From NCBI RefSeq assembly GCF_938045405.1, contig NZ_CALIMW010000227.1:1-7189 (forward strand): a stretch of DNA of 7,189 bases, given 5' to 3'. This document shows positions 1 to 4,966 of the stretch, piece after piece. The translations under genes and the position numbers were made by a program. This stretch comes from an uncultured Campylobacter sp. (GTDB taxonomy: Bacteria; Campylobacterota; Campylobacteria; Campylobacterales; Campylobacteraceae). The notes below the pieces were generated by a model, which was not told where the DNA came from, made no database searches, and worked only from the letters and a program-made list of their open reading frames with translations. Position 1 is the first letter of the stretch. Every line of letters starts with the position of its first letter.

Positions 1-73
1 ATTTTGTTTCTTTCAAACCGTCGCTTAATTCTATGCCGCTCTTTTCTAACAGCTCTTTTATTTGCTTATACAT
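1..73 (-). CDS. Partial hypothetical protein, N-terminus only (possible SUKH/SMI1-KNR4-type)
   Basis: Only the first 24 codons lie in the window; the gene runs off the left edge. The ATG is at 73, preceded on the minus strand by a purine-rich AGGGAAAA about 6 bases upstream. The peptide begins MYKQIKELLEKSGIELSDGL, a charged amphipathic helix followed by a GL turn. SMI1/KNR4 (SUKH) immunity proteins often begin with such a helix and a 'GL..EEI' turn, so that family is possible, but 24 residues cannot decide it. The gene follows the 128-residue gene after 23 bases, on the same strand, so it is probably the next member of the same cassette. That it is a translated gene is fairly likely; its function is unknown. 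Confidence 0.5.
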   Translation of the reverse strand, partial: MYKQIKELLEKSGIELSDGLKETK

Positions 74-96
74 ATTCTATTTTCCCTATAAGGCTT

Positions 97-483
97 TTAG
101 TCATAGTTAAAGTCATCTAAATCGTATCCAAAAATATGGATTGTTTTTAGAGCTAGCTCTCTGACCTCTATCCAGGATTTATTATGATAGACTAGATATT
201 CGCCTATGCCTTCCAGCAAGCTGCCGTCTTTAAGATATTTATTCATAAGCTCCATAAGTTCTTTTAGTGCATCTCTCTCGTAGTGTAAGAAACAAAATTT
301 AAATTCCTCTTCCAAAGCCTGTTCACAAGAAAAATATAGCATATCTACCATTTCTCCAGGTGATAAATAGCGTTCCAATGTTGGGTGCGCGATATTTTTC
401 TCTTGCAGTTCAAGAGAAGCCATCAGGCACAGCCTAAATAAAAGCGTACCTTTATTAAATATCTTTTTTCCGTCAATTTGCAT
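97..483 (-). CDS. Hypothetical small helical cytosolic protein, cassette member
   Basis: This 128-residue protein is not recognised. It has no signal peptide or membrane segment. It is rich in Glu, Leu and Lys and looks mostly helical: an FRLCLMASLELQEK stretch near residues 16-29, an LSPGEMVDMLYFSCEQALEEE helix around 40-60, and an acidic DLDDFNYD C-terminus. The start at 483 is supported by AAGGAAA about eight bases upstream. It lies 33 bases downstream of the 113-residue gene and 23 bases upstream of the partial gene at the left edge, all on one strand, so cotranscription is likely. A small acidic single-domain protein inside an array with immunity-like genes could itself be an immunity protein, but this rests on context only. 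Confidence 0.75.
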   Translation of the reverse strand: MQIDGKKIFNKGTLLFRLCLMASLELQEKNIAHPTLERYLSPGEMVDMLYFSCEQALEEEFKFCFLHYERDALKELMELMNKYLKDGSLLEGIGEYLVYHNKSWIEVRELALKTIHIFGYDLDDFNYD

Positions 484-516
484 TTGGGTTTCCTTTTATT
501 GGGATGTGAGTTTCAT

Positions 517-858
517 CTAGCATTCTAAACTCGCATATTTTAATAAAATTTTCGGTCTTATATACAGTTCTATCTGCACCATTCTGTCTATAGCAAAATT
601 TTGTCCTATTTCTATAAATTCGCCATCTTTATTTCTTCTGATTTTTAAGGACTCGATGCATTCGGCGGTAAATTCTACAGCTGTCTCCCCGCCTGCTTTT
701 ATAGTAATTTCTACCCATCCCTCGACTATGCAATATGTAAATATTAACCCGTCTATTTTGAACGTATATTTTCCAATATCGCTATCTATTTCATCCGAAT
801 AAAAACCAAAAAAATCGCTCATCTCCATCACGTCGGGATACGTTTTTATATATGTCAT
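517..858 (-). CDS. Hypothetical small beta-rich protein, cassette member
   Basis: This 113-residue protein is not recognised. It has no signal peptide or membrane helix. Alternating hydrophobic and charged residues around GKYTFKIDGLIFTYCIVEGW and VEITIKAGGETAVEFTA suggest a beta-sheet fold, and the N-terminus is acidic (SDEIDSDIG). The ATG at 858 has a strong ribosome site, AAGGAAGG, seven bases upstream, which fixes the start. A TATAAA-like -10 box lies just upstream at 893-898, so this gene may begin its own transcript, and the 128-residue gene follows after 33 bases. Size, fold character and neighbours fit a single-domain immunity or antitoxin-like protein, but no family motif was identified. 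Confidence 0.75.
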   Translation of the reverse strand: MTYIKTYPDVMEMSDFFGFYSDEIDSDIGKYTFKIDGLIFTYCIVEGWVEITIKAGGETAVEFTAECIESLKIRRNKDGEFIEIGQNFAIDRMVQIELYIRPKILLKYASLEC

Positions 859-892
859 TTTATGCCTTCCTTTTGGGATGATAGTTATAAAT

Positions 893-898
893 TTTATA
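893..898 (-). promoter_or_regulatory. Candidate -10 box for the 113-residue gene
   Basis: Read on the minus strand this is TATAAA in the context AGTATAAAAT, about 35 bases before the ATG at 858 and just beyond the end of the 387-residue gene. No convincing -35 box is visible, which is common in Campylobacter, where the -35 element is weakly conserved. The call is a motif match in AT-rich DNA. Confidence 0.3.
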
Positions 899-924
899 CT
901 TTAATCATGCCGAGAAAATAAATT

Positions 925-2088
925 TCATACAATTACATACACCGAGCTTTGATTAAATTTAGCCTCTGAAAAATCTACGATCTTTTCATTATCTCTTAAA
1001 GTATAAAGCTCGAAATCCGCGCTCAGTCCATCGATATTATAGAAATCCAAACATAAAGCAAATCTGCTGTTCTCAATATCCATATTTTCGATCTTTTCCT
1101 TTACTAATTTCAAAAATAAAAGGCATTCTTTAATAAAATCATCTTCCTTTAAATTTGGATTTTTGATCTCCACTTCATTGATCGACCACTCAAAATCGCT
1201 TAAGCCTTGATATATTGAAGAATTAATTAAAATGTTCTCTGTTGTGGCTATTCTTTCCCTTTTAAGATTCTTGATAAAAAATATTCCTGTGTCAAGATAG
1301 ATCAAGCCTTCGCGCAATAGCTGCTTTAATTGCGATATTTTCAGATCTTTGATTGAGCCGCTAAGGGCAATAAATTTAATTAAATTTGGATCGGCATACA
1401 AAGTTCCTCTTTTTATCTCTCTTACTTCTTGCACTCTGGAAAATAGCTCTTCATTATTTTTAGGCAGAAGAAAAACCGCTTTGTTCAAATTAACCTCTTT
1501 TTTATCTATCGCCACTTTTGCCTTGCTGTTTTTCTCGCAAAATTTTAAAAAGTTGATTCCATATTTAATCTCGTCGTTTAGCCCTATACAGCCAAAACCC
1601 TTGCTATCATGCGGATAGACGGCTAAATTTAAACTCGGAAAAACTATAAAGCACCATTCGTTTATAGAATAATCATAGCACATTAAAAATTTAGCCAGCT
1701 CTTTTATGTCGTCCCATTTCAGAATGTCCATTCTTACGCACATAGCGGGCAGCGGATATTCTTTATCTCTAGCCAGAGAAAAATACTCATTTTGTTCTTG
1801 CAAAATTCCAAGATCTTTAAATTTATCGTATAATGGCTTTACCTGCGAGATTGCTTTATATTTTTTGTATACTTTATCATCACACATTAGAGCGCTTACG
1901 ATAAATACTTCATCGCTATATTTTCTAAAAAAGTTATCGAATAATTTTATCGCTAAGCTTACTCCGCTTAGCCAGCCCCTGCTTTCGATCTCAAAGAAAC
2001 CTATCCAGTTTTTAGAAGCGCTGAAGCTGCTAAAATTTATATCGCTCAGCCTTAAACTACTATTTTTCAAATTTAATAACTTTTTCAT
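925..2088 (-). CDS. Hypothetical 387-residue protein, weak DUF3885-like N-terminal half
   Basis: This is the largest gene of the cassette and is not firmly recognised. It has no signal peptide or membrane segment, so it is probably cytosolic. Residues about 28-175 contain a hydrophobic EVFIVSALM strand, then EWCFIVFPSLNLAVYPHDSKG (about 144-164) and GFGCIGLND. The 'YPHDSKGFGC' turn resembles the DDRG-type motif near the end of DUF3885 domains, but only loosely. Residues about 195-387 seem to form a second, mixed alpha/beta domain ending in FALCLDFYNIDGL and a strand-rich tail. The start at 2088 has GGTGGAT about five bases upstream, and a TATAAT box lies at 2120-2125. It is AT-rich like its neighbours. 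The duplicated neighbouring genes suggest an immunity or defence role; the sequence alone does not show one. Confidence 0.8.
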   Translation of the reverse strand: MKKLLNLKNSSLRLSDINFSSFSASKNWIGFFEIESRGWLSGVSLAIKLFDNFFRKYSDEVFIVSALMCDDKVYKKYKAISQVKPLYDKFKDLGILQEQNEYFSLARDKEYPLPAMCVRMDILKWDDIKELAKFLMCYDYSINEWCFIVFPSLNLAVYPHDSKGFGCIGLNDEIKYGINFLKFCEKNSKAKVAIDKKEVNLNKAVFLLPKNNEELFSRVQEVREIKRGTLYADPNLIKFIALSGSIKDLKISQLKQLLREGLIYLDTGIFFIKNLKRERIATTENILINSSIYQGLSDFEWSINEVEIKNPNLKEDDFIKECLLFLKLVKEKIENMDIENSRFALCLDFYNIDGLSADFELYTLRDNEKIVDFSEAKFNQSSVYVIV

Positions 2089-2119
2089 TTTTATCCACCG
2101 TAATTTTTGCTTTTGCTAA

Positions 2120-2125
2120 ATTATA
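2120..2125 (-). promoter_or_regulatory. Consensus -10 box TATAAT for the 387-residue gene
   Basis: A perfect TATAAT on the minus strand, in the 68-base gap between the Imm41-like gene and the 387-residue gene, 31 bases before the ATG at 2088. There is no good TTGACA at 16-18 bases upstream. Its position suggests the 387-residue gene and those after it can be transcribed separately from the upstream paralogue pairs. Confidence 0.45.
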
Positions 2126-2156
2126 CACTTTATTTGGGAAGCAAAGATCATTTATA

Positions 2157-2552
2157 TTAATTTTCATAGAAAAATTTGACTTTATAAAAATTTTCATCCC
2201 CTGACGCAACCGCCAATAATAGGCTTTTTATACGACGGAATCTATCGAAAATATTCGGCTTTGTATCTTCTTGATATTCGTCCAGCTTAAAATATTCGCT
2301 TTTTGCGTCTATATCTACGTCGCGCCAACTTCCGTTTAGAAATATATCATTAGAGATAGAAATAATACCTTGCATTATTTCTGGGTCCAACTCTTTATTT
2401 TTATAATGCTGCAAAATCTTTTTTAAATCGGCTTCCAATTTCCAATATTCATCATCGGACCATAAATTATAATCCAAAATCATACCTATGAACGAATTTG
2501 CATCATATCTATCATCAAATGCGGTATTTCTATAAAAATTTACAAGATTCAT
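2157..2552 (-). CDS. Imm41-like immunity protein, second of a tandem pair
   Basis: A 131-residue soluble protein with no signal peptide. The frame is open upstream to an ATG at 2594, but the ATG at 2552 is preferred: AAAGGAT sits eight bases before it, and the first 14 codons of the longer form would lie inside the upstream gene and spoil the alignment. With this start it lines up without gaps for the first 39 residues with the upstream paralogue: NSFIG at 19-23, WSDDEYWKL at 31-39, and later IFDRFRRIKSLL. The pattern of SFIG, W-YWxL and a following long helix resembles immunity 41 (Imm41) proteins, which protect cells from polymorphic or contact-dependent toxins. That family call is from memory of its motif. 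No cognate toxin is visible in the window. Confidence 0.7.
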   Translation of the reverse strand: MNLVNFYRNTAFDDRYDANSFIGMILDYNLWSDDEYWKLEADLKKILQHYKNKELDPEIMQGIISISNDIFLNGSWRDVDIDAKSEYFKLDEYQEDTKPNIFDRFRRIKSLLLAVASGDENFYKVKFFYEN

Positions 2553-2556
2553 TGCA

Positions 2557-2943
2557 TTAATCCTTTGGAACATACCAAAAACCGCTATTGTCAAGCTTTT
2601 CTTTGAATACGATGCTGTTGCACAGAACCTTTAATCTTTCAAATCTATCATATATGCTAGGCACTACGCCGTCGCTGTTTTTCGCACACAATATATTGCT
2701 TACATAAATTTCCGATTTGTCCTCCACGCCGATAACATCATTAAATATCGCTAGTATTGCGATGAAAATTTCTCTTGGAAGCGTTTTGTTATGATAAAAA
2801 CTCAAAATCTGCATTAAAGCTTTATCTAACTCCCAATAGTCGCAATCCGACCAAGTTTTTTGATATATAAATTTTCCAACAAACGAATTGATGCTGAATT
2901 TATCAGAATTCGTTGAATTTTGGTATAAAAGCTCTAGGCTCAT
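2557..2943 (-). CDS. Imm41-like immunity protein, first of a tandem pair
   Basis: A 128-residue soluble protein without a signal peptide. It is clearly paralogous to the next gene: NSFVG at 19-23, WSDCDYWEL at 31-39, LPREIFIAILAIFNDV around 55-70 and an IYDRFERLK segment at the same place as IFDRFRRIK in the other. The LPREI helix after the YW motif is what most recalls Imm41-type immunity proteins. The two copies have diverged strongly outside these motifs, as expected of immunity proteins tracking different toxins. The start at 2943 has AAGGACGGTGA upstream. It is separated by 72 bases from the membrane-protein pair. Family assignment is moderate; the homology of the pair is plain in the sequence. 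Confidence 0.75.
   Translation of the reverse strand: MSLELLYQNSTNSDKFSINSFVGKFIYQKTWSDCDYWELDKALMQILSFYHNKTLPREIFIAILAIFNDVIGVEDKSEIYVSNILCAKNSDGVVPSIYDRFERLKVLCNSIVFKEKLDNSGFWYVPKD
2558..2568 (-). promoter_or_regulatory. Ribosome site overlapping the upstream stop codon
   Basis: On the minus strand the sequence CCAAAGGATTA runs into the TAA stop of the upstream paralogue (2557-2559), and the ATG of the downstream paralogue follows at 2552. The Shine-Dalgarno AAAGGAT therefore overlaps the end of the upstream gene, leaving four bases between the two reading frames. This decides the start at 2552 and suggests translational coupling of the two paralogues. Confidence 0.6.
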
Positions 2944-3015
2944 TAATCACCGTCCTTTTCATTTCTTTATTAAATTTAGCCATCTTTATGACAAATTTGC
3001 GTTTATAAAAATCGA

Positions 3016-3351
3016 TTATTTTCTATTTGATAGCTCTTTAGATAGAATTTCTGAATTAGGATACAATTTTTTCAAAAATTCTATCTCTTCTCGGTCTAGC
3101 TCGTTTAAAACCTCTTCTGTCGGTTTTTCGCTTAAAATTTTTCCATAAACTAAACTCAGCCTTTTATATGCGCGTGGGTTGCCGTTCTTTTCAAATTGCC
3201 TTATTATGACAATCCTGCACTCTTTTGTTATTTCGGAATCGCCCATAAAAAGATCTTTTATATCGCAAGAGGCGCTTTGCTCTTTATATAGATAAAATAT
3301 CCACGCAAATAATATTATAGCGGCGGCAATAAAGTAAATTTTATTTTTCAT
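3016..3351 (-). CDS. Small membrane-anchored protein, second of a tandem pair
   Basis: A 111-residue protein with one N-terminal membrane segment (about residues 5-22, preceded by Lys) and a hydrophilic remainder, most likely facing the periplasm. It is homologous to the gene before it: SCDIKDL at 28-34 matches PCDINDM, ECR at 44-46 matches KCR, NGNPRAYKRLSLVY matches NGNSGAHRRLFYFY, and ELDREEIEFLKK matches ELDKEELNFIKK. Cys29 and Cys45 are conserved and could form a disulphide. The 'G-x-x-x-A-xxRL-xxxY' stretch resembles one Sel1/TPR-like helix. The residues before Cys29 (SAS) do not make a lipobox. It starts eight bases after its paralogue, with AAGAGA at the junction. A periplasmic immunity role is a guess from context. 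Confidence 0.75.
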   Translation of the reverse strand: MKNKIYFIAAAIILFAWIFYLYKEQSASCDIKDLFMGDSEITKECRIVIIRQFEKNGNPRAYKRLSLVYGKILSEKPTEEVLNELDREEIEFLKKLYPNSEILSKELSNRK

Positions 3352-3359
3352 GAAATCTC

Positions 3360-3821
3360 TTATTCTTTTGGTTTTTTATCCGTGTAATATAGATGTATGA
3401 CTTCATCCATGTTAATCTCTTTTTCCTTTCCGATCCGCTTGGTACATAATGTGAAATTTCCCTCTTTCAAAACGCACTTTTTTAATAAACCAACTATAAA
3501 GTCGTTATTTGTGCATAGATCTAAATTTCCGGAATGAAATTTTTTAATAAAATTTAGTTCCTCTTTGTCTAATTCTTGCTGCGCCTTTTTATCTACACAA
3601 TATCTATCTAAAAAATAAGATTCATAAAAATAGAAAAGTCGCCTATGCGCCCCGCTGTTGCCATTATTAGCCCGTCGTATCAATTTTAATCTGCATTTTT
3701 GCTCCATACGATTGTAGTTCCGCCTCAACATATCGTTAATATCACAAGGCGAAAAACTTAGCACCGAAAGAACAATATAAATACAAAGAAATATACTAAT
3801 TATGATGAGAAAAAATTTCAT
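3360..3821 (-). CDS. Small cysteine-rich membrane-anchored protein, first of a tandem pair
   Basis: A 153-residue protein with one strongly hydrophobic N-terminal segment (about residues 3-23) and a soluble remainder. It shares the core of the following gene: PCDINDM at 25-31, KCR at 42-44, NGNSGAHRRLFYFY at 53-66 and QELDKEELNFIKK at 82-94. Its C-terminal part beyond residue 100 is extra. It has six cysteines after the membrane segment (26, 43, 75, 103, 116, 126), an even number that would suit three disulphides in the periplasm. Pro25 before Cys26 argues against lipidation. The start at 3821 has TAAGGATAT upstream. It is the first gene after the tRNA operon, 78 bases from tRNA-Lys. Function is not recognised; a periplasmic immunity protein is one possibility. 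Confidence 0.75.
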   Translation of the reverse strand: MKFFLIIISIFLCIYIVLSVLSFSPCDINDMLRRNYNRMEQKCRLKLIRRANNGNSGAHRRLFYFYESYFLDRYCVDKKAQQELDKEELNFIKKFHSGNLDLCTNNDFIVGLLKKCVLKEGNFTLCTKRIGKEKEINMDEVIHLYYTDKKPKE

Positions 3822-3899
3822 TTTATATCCTTACTTATTTTTGCTTTTTTAGATATAACCGATCAATCATAAAATTTGCGATTTAATTAGTAATAAAAG

Positions 3900-3975
3900 T
3901 GGTGTCCTGCGTTGGATTCGAACCAACGACCCCCTCATTAAAAGTGAGATGCTCTACCTACTGAGCTAGCAAGAC
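3900..3975 (-). tRNA. tRNA-Lys (TTT)
   Basis: On the minus strand a full cloverleaf can be drawn. The acceptor stem GTCTTGC pairs with GCAGGAC (with one G-T pair), the D arm is GCTC...GAGC, the anticodon loop is CTTTTAA, the T arm is GTTGG-TTCGAAT-CCAAC, the discriminator is A, and CCA is encoded. The anticodon TTT reads lysine codons. It is the last gene of the Val-Asp-Lys operon, and its 3' end faces the AT-rich cassette. Confidence 0.97.
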
Positions 3976-3986
3976 ATCGTAAGAAG

Positions 3987-4063
3987 TGGCGCGACGAATG
4001 GGGCTCGAACCCACGACCTCCGCCGTGACAGGGCGGCATTCTAACCAGCTGAACTACCGTCGC
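3987..4063 (-). tRNA. tRNA-Asp (GTC)
   Basis: On the minus strand the acceptor GCGACGG pairs with TCGTCGC. The anticodon arm is CCGCC-CTGTCAC-GGCGG with anticodon GTC, the T arm is GTGGG-TTCGAGC-CCCAT, the discriminator is G, and CCA is encoded. The GTTC / GGTTAGAAT D-arm sequence closely follows the usual bacterial tRNA-Asp. Only 11 bases separate it from tRNA-Lys, so the two are processed from one transcript. Confidence 0.97.
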
Positions 4064-4074
4064 ACCAAAAATCA

Positions 4075-4120
4075 CACTCGCAACGCAAGTGCTAAAGAAG
4101 TATGAAATCCAAGGATTTCA
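4075..4120 (-). other. Two hairpins in the Val-Asp tRNA spacer
   Basis: Two inverted repeats lie side by side. CACTCGC-AAC-GCAAGTG at 4075-4091 becomes a fully paired stem in the minus-strand RNA, with one G-U pair. TGAAATCC-AA-GGATTTCA at 4103-4120 has perfect eight-base arms. Neither is followed by a T run in the transcribed direction, so they are more likely processing or spacing hairpins of the tRNA precursor than terminators. Confidence 0.5.
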
Positions 4121-4123
4121 AAA

Positions 4124-4199
4124 TGGTGGTCGCTGTAGGGATCGAACCTGCGACATCCACCTTGTAAGGGTGGCGCTCTACCAGCTGAGCTAAGCGACC
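4124..4199 (-). tRNA. tRNA-Val (TAC)
   Basis: On the minus strand the acceptor GGTCGCT pairs with AGCGACC. The D arm is GCTC-AGCTGGTA-GAGC, the anticodon arm is CCACC-CTTACAA-GGTGG with anticodon TAC, the T arm is GCAGG-TTCGATC-CCTAC, the discriminator is A, and CCA is encoded. It is the first gene of the tRNA operon, 24 bases downstream of a TATAAT box. Confidence 0.97.
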
Positions 4200-4223
4200 G
4201 TTTGGGTTTAAAAAAGAAATGTG

Positions 4224-4252
4224 ATTATATATCCAATACGATTAATTTTCAC
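4224..4252 (-). promoter_or_regulatory. Promoter of the tRNA-Val-Asp-Lys operon
   Basis: On the minus strand there is a -35-like GTGAAA (4252-4247; four of six match TTGACA), a 17-base spacer and a perfect TATAAT -10 box (4229-4224). Transcription would start a little before tRNA-Val. No convincing terminator is visible between tRNA-Lys and the gene starting at 3821, so this promoter might also feed the cassette. Confidence 0.65.
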
Positions 4253-4280
4253 TTAAACAATGATGAAAAGACTGAAATTG

Positions 4281-4289
4281 TGCTATACT
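4281..4289 (+). promoter_or_regulatory. Extended -10 promoter of the lytic transglycosylase gene
   Basis: TGCTATACT is an extended -10 element (TGn-TATACT) 38 bases before the ATG at 4328. No clear -35 box is present, consistent with an extended -10 promoter. It points away from the tRNA promoter, so 4200-4327 is a divergent control region. Confidence 0.5.
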
Positions 4290-4327
4290 TGCGACATAAA
4301 ATTTTATCAAAGGCTCGGTAAATTTAG

Positions 4328-4915
4328 ATGAAAAAGTTGGTTTTCGCCCTGTTTTTGGCGCTTCAAGCCCCCGCCTACTCGCCGAACGAGATCGTAAACG
4401 CCATCGCCGCAGTAGCGCAAAACGAAGGGGTAAAGCCTGAAATTTTATACACTATCGTCAAAATCGAAAGCGACTTCGAGCCCTACACGATCTCCTTTTT
4501 GACGAACAAAGCAAACGCCGATTATTTCGCAAGCCTGCGCAATCAAAATATCCGCATCAAAACGAGCAACTACAGCCTAAATTCCAGCAAATGGGTCGTT
4601 ACGATCATACCGGCAAACGAAATTTACGCCGTGCAGATCGCCAAGTATCTGTACGAGGACGGCTTTAGCATCGACGTGGGACTCGGGCAGCTAAACGCCG
4701 TAAATTTCAGCCAAAATGAGATCGATTATATATTCAACCCGATGTATAACCTCACCAAATGCGCCAAAATCCTGCGCAAATGCTGGAACGCCAAAAATAA
4801 AAATATCAAAGACACGATCGAGTGCTACAACTACGGCATGCGAAAACGCTACTCAAACCCCTACTACAAGCGCTTTTACGAGCATTACGAAAAATTTTTC
4901 GGCAAGCCCTATTAA
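4328..4915 (+). CDS. Secreted VirB1-type lytic transglycosylase
   Basis: This 195-residue protein probably cleaves peptidoglycan in the periplasm. Residues 1-16 form a signal peptide (Lys-Lys, hydrophobic core, cleavage likely after APA). The SLT domain shows ILYTIVKIESDFEP at 39-52 with Glu47 as the expected catalytic acid, then SIDVGLGQLNAVNF at 114-127, then FNPMYNL and a CYNYG segment near the C-terminus. The 65-70 residue gap between the Glu motif and the GLGQ motif, filled by an 'A-x-Q-I-A-K-x-L-x-E-x-G' helix, is the VirB1/type IV secretion style and not the short gap of Slt70. No other secretion or conjugation genes are nearby, so it may be a stand-alone housekeeping enzyme. The ribosome site is weak: AAAGG is 14 bases before the ATG. 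kdsA follows after 51 bases. Confidence 0.85.
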   Translation: MKKLVFALFLALQAPAYSPNEIVNAIAAVAQNEGVKPEILYTIVKIESDFEPYTISFLTNKANADYFASLRNQNIRIKTSNYSLNSSKWVVTIIPANEIYAVQIAKYLYEDGFSIDVGLGQLNAVNFSQNEIDYIFNPMYNLTKCAKILRKCWNAKNKNIKDTIECYNYGMRKRYSNPYYKRFYEHYEKFFGKPY

Positions 4916-4966
4916 GAGTTAGTAAAATTTCGCTAAAATCGCGCAAATTTTAAAAAAGGACATTTC

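Noticed and set aside
1349..2119. Two plus-strand open frames (1349-1618 and 1706-2119)
   Set aside because: Both lie opposite the 387-residue gene. Their Leu/Phe/Ser-rich translations are mirror products of the minus-strand coding sequence.
2553..2594. Longer start (ATG at 2594) for the second Imm41-like gene
   Set aside because: The extra 14 codons lie within the upstream gene, have no better ribosome site, and break the otherwise gap-free alignment with the paralogue. The ATG at 2552 has AAAGGAT at the right distance.
3360..3821. Lipoprotein signal in the cysteine-rich membrane protein
   Set aside because: The residue before Cys26 is Pro, which signal peptidase II sites do not accept. 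An uncleaved membrane anchor fits better.
1..3899. Duplicate of the tRNA-Lys 3' end as an attachment-site repeat
   Set aside because: I scanned the cassette for a copy of the T-arm and acceptor sequence and saw none. If one exists it lies beyond the left edge.
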